DNA from: Bog-473 sp963707835
GTDB taxonomy: Bacteria; Actinomycetota; Acidimicrobiia; Acidimicrobiales; RAAP-2
DNA length: 64,000 nt
Reading direction: 5' to 3'
Assembly (NCBI GenBank): GCA_963707835.1
Contig: CAVPRI010000001.1
Coordinates: 620,001-684,000, forward strand
Below are positions 9,156 through 17,279 of this stretch, piece after piece (position 1 is the stretch's first letter; each line of letters opens with the position of its first letter). The position numbers and the translations under genes are program-made. A model generated the notes under the pieces. The model was given only the letters and a program-made list of their open reading frames with translations. It made no database searches and was not told the DNA's origin.

Positions 9156-9289
9156 CGTTCGCCCTCTGGCCTGGCCGAGTCGTCCGTCACCGTGGTCATT
9201 GTCGCGTCCCGGGGGCGGGGGTCCCGTTCGCTGCGTAGCCTGGGCCCCTCGGCAGGAGCTGTGCGAGTCGCCGGCCAGGAAGGTGCACC

Positions 9290-10762
9290 ATGACAGCGAA
9301 CGAAGCGATCCCCCTCGGTGAGAGCACGATTCCCCGGGTCGTCCCGCACCTGAGCGAGTCGGACAGCAAGGCCAAGGGGAAGGCGGCCCGGGCCAAGGTG
9401 CCCCGGAGCTCGCAGGGGCAGTACGAGGCCCGGCCCGACCGCCCCGATCCGGTGGCACTGCTCGAGGAGCAGGCGGTCACCCGGGTCCCCGAGCTCGTGC
9501 CCATCCGATACGGGCGCATGCTGGTGTCGCCGTTCACCTTCTACCGGGGCGCCGCGCTGATCATGGCCTCCGACCTGGCGAACACGCCGCGCTCGGGGCT
9601 CCCCGCCCAGATCTGCGGCGATGCCCACCTCTCCAACTTCGGCGTGTTCGGCTCGCCCGAGCGCCAGCTCATGTTCGACTGCAACGACTTCGACGAGACC
9701 AACCCGGGACCCTGGGAGTGGGACGTCAAGCGCCTGGCCGCCAGCATCGTGGTGGCGTGCCGGCACCGCGGGTTCTCCAAGGACGTGGCCCGGGAGGGCG
9801 TGTTGGCGGTGGGCCGGTCCTACCGCGACCACATGCGCATGCTGGCGGAGATGTCCAACCTCGAGGTCTGGTACTCGCGCATCGAGGTCGGGCCCCTGGT
9901 CGCCGCATTGCAGGAGCAGGCGCAGACGACGGGCTCGAAGGCCGAGGGACGCCTGGCGACCAATGCCGAGCGGCTCATCGAGAAGGCGATGACCAAGGAC
10001 TCGATGAAGGCCCTGGACAAGCTGACCGAGGTGGTGGACGGCCAGCGCCGCATCAAGAGCGACCCTCCCCTCATCGTGCCGATCGACGAGCTCTACCCGC
10101 AGCTCGAGAGCGAGCGCACCACTGACTACTTCCACACGTTGTTGCGTCGCTACCGCCAGACCCTGTCGACGGACCGCCGCCACCTCCTCGAGCAGTACAA
10201 GTTCAGCCAGATCGCCCGCAAGGTCGTCGGGGTGGGCAGCGTGGGCACCCGGGTCTGGATCATCCTGCTCCACGGCCCACGTCCCGACGACGTCCTCTTC
10301 CTGCAGGCCAAGGAGGCCGAGGCCTCCGTGCTCGAGCGCTTCACCAAGAAGAGCTCCTACGCCAACCACGGGGCGCGGGTCGTGGCCGGCCAGCGCCTCA
10401 TGCAGGCCGCCAGCGACATCTTCCTCGGCTGGCAGCGCGTCGAGGAGTCCCAGTCCGTCGACGGGCGCTCCCACGACTACTACCTGCGCCAGCTCCAGGA
10501 CTGGAAGGGGTCGATCGATCCCGAGACCGCCGTCCCACAAGGCGTGCAGGTCTACGCCAGCCTGTGCGCGCATGCCCTGGCCAGGGCGCACGCCCGCTCG
10601 AGCGACCGGATGGCCGTCGCCGCCTATCTCGGGACAAGCGACACCTTTGAGAAGGCGCTGGTCAAATTCTCCGAGTCCTACGCCGACCAGAACGACCGCG
10701 ATTACGAGACGTTCGCCGCCGCCTGCAAGAGCGGCCGCCTCCACGCCGAGCAGGGGATCTAG
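9290..10762 (+). CDS. DUF2252 family protein
   Basis: A 490-residue soluble protein starting at ATG 9290 behind AGGAAGG. Motifs typical of DUF2252 are present in order: RMLVSPFTFYRGAA, QICGDAHLSNFG (near residue 109), DFDETNPGPWEWDVKRLA and, towards the C terminus, GQRLMQAASDIFLGW and LARAHARS. The GDAHxxN segment resembles the catalytic loop of aminoglycoside-phosphotransferase-like kinases, so a kinase-like fold is commonly assumed for the family; the substrate is unknown. It is transcribed divergently from the membrane protein at 8211-9155 across a 134-base gap. Confidence 0.85.
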   Translation: MTANEAIPLGESTIPRVVPHLSESDSKAKGKAARAKVPRSSQGQYEARPDRPDPVALLEEQAVTRVPELVPIRYGRMLVSPFTFYRGAALIMASDLANTPRSGLPAQICGDAHLSNFGVFGSPERQLMFDCNDFDETNPGPWEWDVKRLAASIVVACRHRGFSKDVAREGVLAVGRSYRDHMRMLAEMSNLEVWYSRIEVGPLVAALQEQAQTTGSKAEGRLATNAERLIEKAMTKDSMKALDKLTEVVDGQRRIKSDPPLIVPIDELYPQLESERTTDYFHTLLRRYRQTLSTDRRHLLEQYKFSQIARKVVGVGSVGTRVWIILLHGPRPDDVLFLQAKEAEASVLERFTKKSSYANHGARVVAGQRLMQAASDIFLGWQRVEESQSVDGRSHDYYLRQLQDWKGSIDPETAVPQGVQVYASLCAHALARAHARSSDRMAVAAYLGTSDTFEKALVKFSESYADQNDRDYETFAAACKSGRLHAEQGI

Positions 10763-10801
10763 GGCACGGGGTTGCAGTTCGCATTGCGGCGCACGATGGT
10801 C

Positions 10802-10813
10802 TTGTGCGCACAA
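10802..10813. repeat. Perfect 12-bp palindrome upstream of the PLDc_N/SHOCT gene
   Basis: The segment TTGTGCGCACAA is self-complementary. It lies 84 bases before the start of the PLDc_N/SHOCT gene and 40 bases after the DUF2252 stop. It could be an operator for a dimeric repressor or part of a small hairpin, or chance in GC-rich DNA. Confidence 0.3.
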
Positions 10814-10896
10814 TAGAGGCGCGTCAGATCCGATTGGCGTAGTGAAGTAGTCAACGAACCTCGCCCCGACTCAACGTCACGACCCAAGGAGTCCGC

Positions 10897-11304
10897 ATGC
10901 TTCTCGCCAGCTATCAGTACCCGATCCTCGATTTCTTCCTGACGATGCTGTACTTCTTCCTCTTCGTCATCTGGATCTGGCTGCTCATCACGGTGTTCAT
11001 CGACATCTTCCGCAGCCACGACATGGGCGGCCTGGCCAAGGCGCTGTGGGTCATCTTCGTGATCATCCTCCCCTTCCTCGGCGTGTTCGTGTACCTCATC
11101 GCCCGCGGCTCGAAGATGCACGAGCGGGCGGCCCAGGAGGCGGCCAACCAGCAGAAGGCCTTCGACACCTACGTCAAGCAGACGGCGGGCACGCCCGGCG
11201 CCACCACGGCGGACCAGCTGTCGAAGTTGGCCGACCTCAAGTCCCAGGGCGTGCTGAGCGACGCCGAGTTCGAGGCCCAGAAGGCCAAGATCCTGGCCAG
11301 CTGA
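10897..11304 (+). CDS. PLDc_N membrane protein with C-terminal SHOCT domain
   Basis: A 135-residue protein starting at ATG 10897 behind AAGGAG. Residues 5-35 and 48-70 are hydrophobic helices with the PLDc_N pattern (DIFRSHDMGGLAKALW between them). A linker rich in Ala and Gln leads to a SHOCT (short C-terminal) domain: QLSKLADLKSQGVLSDAEFEAQKAKIL. SHOCT domains are thought to mediate oligomerisation or protein contacts. The same SHOCT signature ends the protein at 11886-12185, 600 bases downstream on the same strand, so the two may interact. Confidence 0.8.
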   Translation: MLLASYQYPILDFFLTMLYFFLFVIWIWLLITVFIDIFRSHDMGGLAKALWVIFVIILPFLGVFVYLIARGSKMHERAAQEAANQQKAFDTYVKQTAGTPGATTADQLSKLADLKSQGVLSDAEFEAQKAKILAS

Positions 11305-11391
11305 ACCGGCGACGGCCTCGACACGACCGGGGCCGCGGGCCAGGATGAAGGCAGAGACCCGACTCACCGATCGCACAGTGGAGGAGACACG

Positions 11392-11820
11392 ATGACGATA
11401 GGACCGGTCAGCTACACGGTGGTGGCCTTCCCGGGGAACAAGTTCAACGGGAACGTCGCGCCCGAGATCGCCCGGCTGGTCGAAAGTGGGCTGGTGCGCG
11501 TCCTCGACCTGGTGTTCGTGTTCAAGGACGACAACGGCGACGCCGTCACCCTGGAGTTCGACCAGCTCGACGAACTGTCTCCCTTCGGTGACCTCGAGGG
11601 CGAGGTCGGCGGCCTGATCAACGCCGAGGACCTCGAGCACGTGGCTGCCAACCTGCCGCCGGGGAACTCGGCGCTGGCCGTGGTCTGGGAGGACGTGTGG
11701 GCCCGGTCGCTGGTGGAGGCGGTCGTCGGCTCCGGTGGTGTGGTGGTCGACTCCGCCCGTATACCGGCCGACCTGGTCAACGCCGCCCTGGCCGAGCTGG
11801 ATGCCGCGGGCGAGGGCTGA
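11392..11820 (+). CDS. DUF6325-type small protein
   Basis: A 142-residue soluble protein, start ATG 11392 behind GGAGGAG. It opens with IGPVSYTVVAFPGNKFNG, continues with strand-helix elements (VRVLDLVFVFKDDNGD, NSALAVVWEDVWARSL) and ends in a helical acidic tail. The pattern matches the DUF1269/DUF6325 group of actinobacterial proteins, which are often encoded beside SHOCT-domain membrane proteins, as here between two of them. No catalytic residues are obvious. The three genes 10897-12185 are likely to be co-transcribed or co-regulated; function unknown. Confidence 0.7.
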   Translation: MTIGPVSYTVVAFPGNKFNGNVAPEIARLVESGLVRVLDLVFVFKDDNGDAVTLEFDQLDELSPFGDLEGEVGGLINAEDLEHVAANLPPGNSALAVVWEDVWARSLVEAVVGSGGVVVDSARIPADLVNAALAELDAAGEG

Positions 11821-11840
11821 CTCCGTTCGACGCCCGTTCG

Positions 11841-11874
11841 ACGAGATGATCAACGAGACGAGATGATCAACGAG
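11841..11874 (+). repeat. Perfect tandem duplication of a 17-bp unit
   Basis: The unit ACGAGATGATCAACGAG occurs twice without gap at 11841-11857 and 11858-11874, directly before the start of the SHOCT gene at 11886; the ribosome site GAGAGGAG overlaps the end of the second copy. Upstream, CGTTCGAC is also repeated. This looks like a recent slippage duplication in the leader. Confidence 0.9.
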
Positions 11875-11885
11875 AGGAGCACAGG

Positions 11886-12185
11886 ATGCCTTTGATGCGA
11901 CGTCCGGTCATGCGCACGGTGGGACGCACCGCAGTGATCGCCGGGACGGCCACCGCCGTGGCCGGGGGCGTGTCCCGCCACCAGCAGCAGAAGTACGCCG
12001 AGAAGGACGCGTCGGCCCAGCAGCAGGCGCCCCCCCCGCAGCAGGTGGCCGCGGCGCCGGCCGAGGCCGACTCCGACGAGCTCATCAACAAGCTCAAGGA
12101 GCTGGCCAACCTCAAGGACCAGGGCATCCTGACCGAGGCCGAGTTCAACGACCAGAAGGCAAAGATCCTGGCCCAGATGTCCTGA
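11886..12185 (+). CDS. Small SHOCT-domain protein with N-terminal membrane helix
   Basis: A 99-residue protein. An N-terminal Arg/Thr-rich stretch and a weak hydrophobic helix (TAVIAGTATAVAGGV, residues 15-29) are followed by a Gln/Ala/Pro-rich linker (QQQAPPPQQ) and a SHOCT domain, ELINKLKELANLKDQGILTE and on to the C terminus. The SHOCT part is clearly related to the end of the protein at 10897-11304. The linker resembles the low-complexity tethers of proteins that bring partners to the membrane. The start ATG 11886 follows GAGAGGAG. Confidence 0.75.
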   Translation: MPLMRRPVMRTVGRTAVIAGTATAVAGGVSRHQQQKYAEKDASAQQQAPPPQQVAAAPAEADSDELINKLKELANLKDQGILTEAEFNDQKAKILAQMS

Positions 12186-12196
12186 CCCGCCGGGTG

Positions 12197-12229
12197 CTCG
12201 CCGCTGGGCGAGCCCCCGGGCCCGGGGGC
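12197..12229 (+). terminator. Possible GC-rich double hairpin after the SHOCT gene
   Basis: A 7-bp stem GCTCGCC / GGCGAGC with a 4-base loop at 12197-12214 is followed by a run of C and G (12214-12229) that can fold on itself. It starts 12 bases after the SHOCT stop and ends before the next gene. No U-tract follows, as is common in actinobacteria, so termination is only a suggestion. Confidence 0.4.
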
Positions 12230-12248
12230 GGCCGGTAACGTACCGCAG

Positions 12249-14798
12249 ATGTCGCCGTCCGCTCCCGAGGCGGTGTCCGGGCTGCTCGAGCAGGTGCCGG
12301 CCCCGGATCCGGCGAAGGTGGTCCGCTCGCGCCGTCGCCGGCGCGGGCGTTGGTGGTGGGTCCCCGGGGCGCTCACCGTCATCACCATCGCCAGCGTCAT
12401 CGTGGTGACGCTCTCGCAGCTCCACCCGAGCCTGCTCCTCACCGGCACCACCACCACCGGGGGCGACACCGGGGCGCACATCGCCATGCCCCGGTACCTC
12501 GAGTCGCTCATGGCCCACGGGCACCTGACCGGCTGGGACCCCGGCTGGTACGACGGCTTCCCCCTCTACACCTTCTACTTCACCATCCCCGACGCCTTCA
12601 TCGCCGTGGCCGGGTGGGTCATCCCCTACGGGGTCGCCTTCAAGATGGGCACCATCCTCGGGTCGGTCATGCTGCCCGTCTGCGCCTGGGCGTGCGGCCG
12701 GTTCTTCCGCCTCCGCCAGCCCCTGCCCACATTGCTGGCCGCGGCCACCCTGCCCTTCCTCTTCGACTCGACCTTCACCATCCTGGGCGGCAACCTCTTC
12801 TCGACCCTGGCGGGGGAGTACGCCTACTCCTTCAGCCTCTCCCTGGCCCTCCTGTTCCTCGGCCTCTTCGCCTGCTGCGTGCGCGAGGGCCGGCACCGAG
12901 GCTGGACCGCCCTGGTGCTGGCCGGCTGCGTGCTCTCTCACATCGTCCCGGCCATGTACGCGCTCGGGGGTGCGGTGATCCTCACGGGGCTCGAGATGCT
13001 CCCGGCCGGCTGGCGCATCGGGGACACCGGCCCGGCGGCCGGAGGCGTGCCCGCCGCCCCGCCGCCCGGCGCGCCGGTGCTCGGCTGGCCACCCCCGGTG
13101 AGCCGGCTCCGCCGCCTGTGGTGGGCCGGGTCCACCGTGGCCGTGGGGCTGCTGCTGTCGGGGTGGTGGCTCGTCCCCTTCGGGTTCGAGCACTCGTACA
13201 CGACCGCCATGGGGTACACCAACGTGGAGGGGTGGGCCCAGTACTTCCCCGAGGCCGATGTCTGGGCGCTCGTCCTGGCCGGGCTGGGGGCGATCCGGGC
13301 GGTCGTGGTGCGCAGCCGTTTCGGGATCACCCTCACCCTGCTCGGCATCGCCTCGGCCCTGGCCACCGCGCTCGATCCCCAGGGCAGCCTCTACAACGTG
13401 CGGCTGCTGCCCCTGTGGTTCATCTCGGTGTACCTCATGGCCGGCTGGGCGTTCGGCAGCGCTTGCATCGTCGTGGCCCGGGCCTGGCGGCACGCCGGCA
13501 CCCGGCGCTGGGAGGCCGCCCAGCAGCGTGCACAGTCGGCGGCCACCCTGGCCGGGCAAGAGCCGGTCCTCTCCGGCCGCGCCGCGCCGCGCTGGCAACC
13601 GGCCGCGGTGGGCGGGACCATCGCCGGCCTGTTGGCGGTCATGGTGGTGGTGACGCCCCCGTTCGTGGCCCCCGCCTCCTCGTTGCCGGTGACGCTCGGC
13701 TCCAACCAGGTCACCAACTGGTCCAACTACAACTACGAGGGCTACGAGGGGCAGGCGTCGTACCCCGAGTACCACGCCCTCATGGACACCATGGCCGGCG
13801 TGGGCCGCACCGAGGGCTGCGGCCGGGCCATGTGGGAGTACAGCGAGAGCGAGAACCGCTTCGGCACGCCCGAGGCGCTCATGCTCCTGCCCTACTGGAC
13901 GGGAGGGTGCATCGACTCCATGGAGGGCCTCCTCTTCGAGTCCTCCACCACCACGCCCTACCACTTCCTCAACCAGGCCGAGCTCTCGGCCGGGCCCTCG
14001 GACCCCGAGGTCGGCCTGCCCTACGGATCGCTCGACGTGACCCTCGGCGTGCAGCACCTCCAGATGCTCGGGGTGCGCTACTTCATCGCCGAGACGCCGA
14101 CCGTCGAGCAGGAGGCCCACGCCGACCCGGCGCTCAAGCTGGTCGCCACCAGCGGACCGTGGACCTCCGACTACAACGGCACCCAGACGCACACCACGTG
14201 GAACGTCTACCGCGTCGCCGACTCGCCGCTGGTCACGCCGCTGCGCAACGAGCCCGCGGTGCTGACCGGTGTGACCCCCGCACCCTCGAGCTGGCTGGGC
14301 CCCTCGGTCGCCTGGTACGACGACCCCTCACGCTGGGACGTGGAGCTGGCCCAGAGCGGGCCCGCCTCGTGGCCGCGCACCCCGGTCACCCGGATCCACC
14401 CGGCGGTGAGACCGGTGCCGACCACAGAGGTCACCGGGATCACCCAGACCGACTCGACCGTCAGCTTTCACGTCTCGCGGACGGGCACCCCGGTCCTGGT
14501 CAAGGTTTCCTACTTCCCCAACTGGCACGCCAGCGGGGCCGACGGCCCGTGGCGGGTCACCCCCAACCTCATGGTGGTGGTGCCGACCAGCCACGAGGTG
14601 ACCCTCTCCTACGGCGGCTCGGCGGCCGACGCCCTGGGACTGGCGGCCACCGTGGTCGGCCTGGTGGGGCTGGTCGCGCTGTTCGTGGTGCCCTTCGTGT
14701 TTCGCCGCCGCCCCCGGGCACGCTCGGCGCGCCCGCCGTCGTTCGCCCCACCGGGGCCGCCGGCTCCACCCCGGCCGACGCCGCCGGCCACCCCCTAG
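12249..14798 (+). CDS. Large PTPS-related integral membrane protein (GT-C-like topology)
   Basis: An 849-residue protein starting at ATG 12249. A first helix (about residues 38-58) leads into an outer loop with GGDTGAHIAMPRYLES and GWDPGWYDGFPLYTFYF, then about nine to ten helices, a long extracytoplasmic C-terminal region (about residues 480-785) and a last helix before a basic Pro-rich tail. The N-terminal pattern (acidic residue in the first outer loop, DxxxH-like spacing, aromatic 'GFPLYTFYF') matches bacterial '6-pyruvoyl-tetrahydropterin synthase-related' membrane proteins (PF10131), which resemble GT-C glycosyltransferases using lipid-linked sugars. The name is historical and no pterin chemistry is implied. 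The 3' end overlaps the last codons of the convergent PH-domain gene. Substrate unknown; a role in envelope glycan assembly is inferred. Confidence 0.7.
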   Translation: MSPSAPEAVSGLLEQVPAPDPAKVVRSRRRRRGRWWWVPGALTVITIASVIVVTLSQLHPSLLLTGTTTTGGDTGAHIAMPRYLESLMAHGHLTGWDPGWYDGFPLYTFYFTIPDAFIAVAGWVIPYGVAFKMGTILGSVMLPVCAWACGRFFRLRQPLPTLLAAATLPFLFDSTFTILGGNLFSTLAGEYAYSFSLSLALLFLGLFACCVREGRHRGWTALVLAGCVLSHIVPAMYALGGAVILTGLEMLPAGWRIGDTGPAAGGVPAAPPPGAPVLGWPPPVSRLRRLWWAGSTVAVGLLLSGWWLVPFGFEHSYTTAMGYTNVEGWAQYFPEADVWALVLAGLGAIRAVVVRSRFGITLTLLGIASALATALDPQGSLYNVRLLPLWFISVYLMAGWAFGSACIVVARAWRHAGTRRWEAAQQRAQSAATLAGQEPVLSGRAAPRWQPAAVGGTIAGLLAVMVVVTPPFVAPASSLPVTLGSNQVTNWSNYNYEGYEGQASYPEYHALMDTMAGVGRTEGCGRAMWEYSESENRFGTPEALMLLPYWTGGCIDSMEGLLFESSTTTPYHFLNQAELSAGPSDPEVGLPYGSLDVTLGVQHLQMLGVRYFIAETPTVEQEAHADPALKLVATSGPWTSDYNGTQTHTTWNVYRVADSPLVTPLRNEPAVLTGVTPAPSSWLGPSVAWYDDPSRWDVELAQSGPASWPRTPVTRIHPAVRPVPTTEVTGITQTDSTVSFHVSRTGTPVLVKVSYFPNWHASGADGPWRVTPNLMVVVPTSHEVTLSYGGSAADALGLAATVVGLVGLVALFVVPFVFRRRPRARSARPPSFAPPGPPAPPRPTPPATP

Positions 14799-16122
14799 CG
14801 CCGAGCGCGTCGCCGCTCCGGGGCCCGGCCGCGTGGCACGTGCGGTGCGGCTGCTCGCCACCAGCTCCTCGACCAGCCGGTCCGCCTCGTCGGCGCACCG
14901 GTCCTTGAAGGCGGCACGTGTCCGCTTCCCGGCCACGTCGACGCGGACGGTGGCCAGGCCCAGCCGCCGCTGCACCGGCCCCTGGGTCCGCCGCACGCTC
15001 TGCGCCTTGACCAGGGGCACCCAGGTGGTCGTCTTGTTGATCCGGCCGGTCACGCAGGCCGCGTGCACCGTGTCGTGGCCGGCGCCCAGGAAGTGGAAGC
15101 TGAGGGGGGCCTTCCAGCGCGCCCGCTCGGGCGGAGCCGTCCGCTGCGGGTCCGGGGCGGCCAGCACCCGCTCGACGAGCGGCGCGGCCTGCGACCGTGG
15201 TCCCACGGGGAGGAGGGCCTTGCGCACCACGCTCGTCCCCTCGCCGCGCTCGGTTGCGCGCCGTGGCCCCGGCCACGTCCACCTCGAGCCGGCACCAGCC
15301 GAACGGCCGCCACAACAGCGGGTCCACCTGGCGCACGGCCTGGATGCGGGCGTAGGGCACGGTCTCGAAGACGGTCTGGAGGAGCCCGCGCCGGATGTGG
15401 ATCCCGTCAGGACCCTCGAGGGCCACGAAGCCGAACTGCCCCGACAGCCGGCGCCAGATGATCCCGGCGAAGCTGATCAGGTACAGGGTCATGACCCCGG
15501 CCACCGCCCGGGCCGTGCGGGGCTCGAACTGGTCGAGGGTGGCGAGCACGGCCACCGCCCCGACCACCACCACGCCGGCCAGCGAGAGCGGGACCGAGGC
15601 CACCAGTCTCCCGGTGGTGACCGTGGCCAGGGCCGGCCCCTCGTCACGCCGGTCCGCCGCCAGGCCCTGGTCGCCGGCCGCCCGGCGGTGCGGCGCCAGC
15701 AGGGCGTGGCGCAGGGTGGTCGCCTGCTCGACGGAGAGATAGGCCAGCCGGCCGTCGGTCGACCCGGAGCCGGCCAGGCGGATGCGCAGCTCGGAGACGC
15801 CGAGCAGCCGGGCCAGGAAGGGGCGCACGACGTCGACCGCCTGGATGCGCGCCAGCGGCAAGCGGCGCGAGTCGCGGCGCACCAGCCCGGTGTCGATGCG
15901 CAAGGTGTCGCCCTCGAGCCGCCACCTGGTCACCATGTAGTGGACGTACCCGTACAGCGCGGAGGCCAGGGTGACCACCACCAGGTAGTCCATCTCGGCC
16001 GTGCGGTTCTCGAACCTCGAGTGCACGGCGGAGAGGAGGGCCAAGAGGGCCAGGGCGGGCACCAGCCGCCCGATGCGGGCCACCGGTGAGAAGGGGTGGA
16101 GTCGCTGCCAGTCCTCGCTCAC
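14795..16122 (-). CDS. YdbT-like tandem PH-domain membrane protein, frame interrupted
   Basis: Reading on the minus strand from ATG 16122, the protein has two N-terminal helices (residues 18-33 and 45-62), then a bacterial PH (bPH2) domain with DTGLVRRDSRRLPLARIQAVDVVRP, two more helices near residues 170-215 and a second PH domain (LEGPDGIHIRRGLLQTVFETVPYAR is split here: IHIRRGLLQTVF, VPYARIQAVRQVDPL). The frame changes near 15241-15250; a third PH-like segment follows (TTTWVPLVKAQSVRR, VRVDVAGK). A second change of the same sign near 14800-14860 would bring the reading to TAG at 14795-14797; without it the frame runs far into the convergent gene. Joined length is 441 residues. The gene overlaps its upstream partner by four bases (ATGA). 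YdbS/YdbT pairs are membrane proteins implicated in bacteriocin resistance; role here unknown. Confidence 0.65.
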
Positions 16123-16598
16123 ATCCCCGCCGCCATGGACTCGCCCAGCTCGGTCAGCCGGTCACGCAGCCGGGCCGCCTCAGCGGTCTCGAGGCCCGGG
16201 ATGCGGGCGTCGCTCGCCGCGGCGGCGGTATGCAGGCGCACGCTCGAGAGATGGAAGAGGCGCTCCACCGGACCCGCGGTGACCTCCACGAATTGCATGC
16301 GCCCGTAGGGCACCACCGAGAGCCGTCGCACCAGCACGCCGCGTCCGACGACCAGGTCCTCGTGACGCTCCTGGTAGCGCCAGGCCCGCACCCGGCGCCG
16401 CAGGAAGGCCGCCGACAGCCCGCCCAGGGCCAGGGCCACCACGGCGCTGACCAGCGCCGCCGTCACGCTGTGGGCGCCCAGGCACATCAGGACGGCCAGA
16501 GCGCCGAGCGCCACGGTGAGCGCGGCCACCTCGGCGCGGCGCATACGCCACAGCCTGGGGGACGGGTGGAGCCAGGTGTCCGCCTGGGTGCTCGCCAC
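16119..16598 (-). CDS. YdbS-like PH-domain membrane protein
   Basis: A 159-residue protein starting with GTG at 16598 (minus strand) behind a GAGGGG run. Two hydrophobic helices (about residues 24-66) are followed by one bPH2 domain: VVGRGVLVRRLSVVPYGRMQ, then VERLFHLSSVRLHTAA and IPGLETAEAARLRDRL. The motif 'RR-x-x-x-V-P-Y-x-R-x-Q-x-V' is the family signature. Its stop overlaps the start of the larger PH protein, so the pair is translationally coupled, as in ydbS-ydbT operons. Confidence 0.78.
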   Translation of the reverse strand: MASTQADTWLHPSPRLWRMRRAEVAALTVALGALAVLMCLGAHSVTAALVSAVVALALGGLSAAFLRRRVRAWRYQERHEDLVVGRGVLVRRLSVVPYGRMQFVEVTAGPVERLFHLSSVRLHTAAAASDARIPGLETAEAARLRDRLTELGESMAAGM

Positions 16599-16702
16599 CC
16601 CTCAGAGGATAAATGGGCCGGGCGCGGTGGCCTCGGCCAATTGTGTGCCGGTTGGGTGTGGGCCGGCCGGGTGGGTCCCCGCGGGGCGGGCCCCGGCGGC
16701 TC

Positions 16703-17269
16703 TCAGGCGTCGGCGATGCGCCGCAGTGTGTTGCGGTCGGTGTGGATGACCGCCTCGGGCATCTTGGCGTGCTGGATCACGGTGGTCTCCGAGTAGGTGA
16801 ACTCGTCGTCGACGCTGGTGTCGATGGTGACCTCGTAGCTCACGGACCGAGCGTTCTTGTCCAGCCAGTTGTTGGCCAGGATCCCGTAGGTCTGGCTGCC
16901 CACGGTCGCCTTCAGCGTGAACGTGGTGGCGTCCGCCGTGACGATCCCGCCGGCCACCACGGCCGAGCCGCGCGGGATGAGGAAGCACCGCACCACTTCG
17001 CTGTCACGGGCGTCCCACATCCAGTACCCCACCTCGGTGTGGAACGGGCTCTCCTCGTCGCCCCGCCACGCCGCCATGCGGTAGTCGAGCCCGTAGAGCA
17101 CCTGCTCGCCGTTCTCGACCGGCCCGAAGGGCTTGAAGTCGATGTGCTCCTTGTAGGGGGTGACGCCGATCTCCCCCGTCACGTTGGCGTAGGCGACGTC
17201 CTCGCCCTTCTGTCCCTCCCAGACGCCCGCCAGGCGGGCCAGGGGTCCCCATTCGGTTCCTGCGCTCAT
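16703..17269 (-). CDS. Nitrobindin-like heme-binding beta-barrel protein
   Basis: A 188-residue soluble protein made of alternating beta strands. It opens with LARLAGVWEGQKG, a slightly degenerate form of the GxWxGxG box of the nitrobindin/FABP-like family (THAP4-like heme-binding domain), continues with EVGYWMWDARDSEVVRCFLIPRG and ends with EAVIHTDRNTLRRI, where the His is the expected proximal heme ligand. Family members bind ferric heme and some isomerise peroxynitrite to nitrate. The second Gly of the box is replaced by Lys (GQKG), so activity is not assured. The gene follows pstA by 10 bases on the same strand and could be read through from the pst operon. Confidence 0.75.
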   Translation of the reverse strand: MSAGTEWGPLARLAGVWEGQKGEDVAYANVTGEIGVTPYKEHIDFKPFGPVENGEQVLYGLDYRMAAWRGDEESPFHTEVGYWMWDARDSEVVRCFLIPRGSAVVAGGIVTADATTFTLKATVGSQTYGILANNWLDKNARSVSYEVTIDTSVDDEFTYSETTVIQHAKMPEAVIHTDRNTLRRIADA

Positions 17270-17279
17270 GCCCCCCAGA

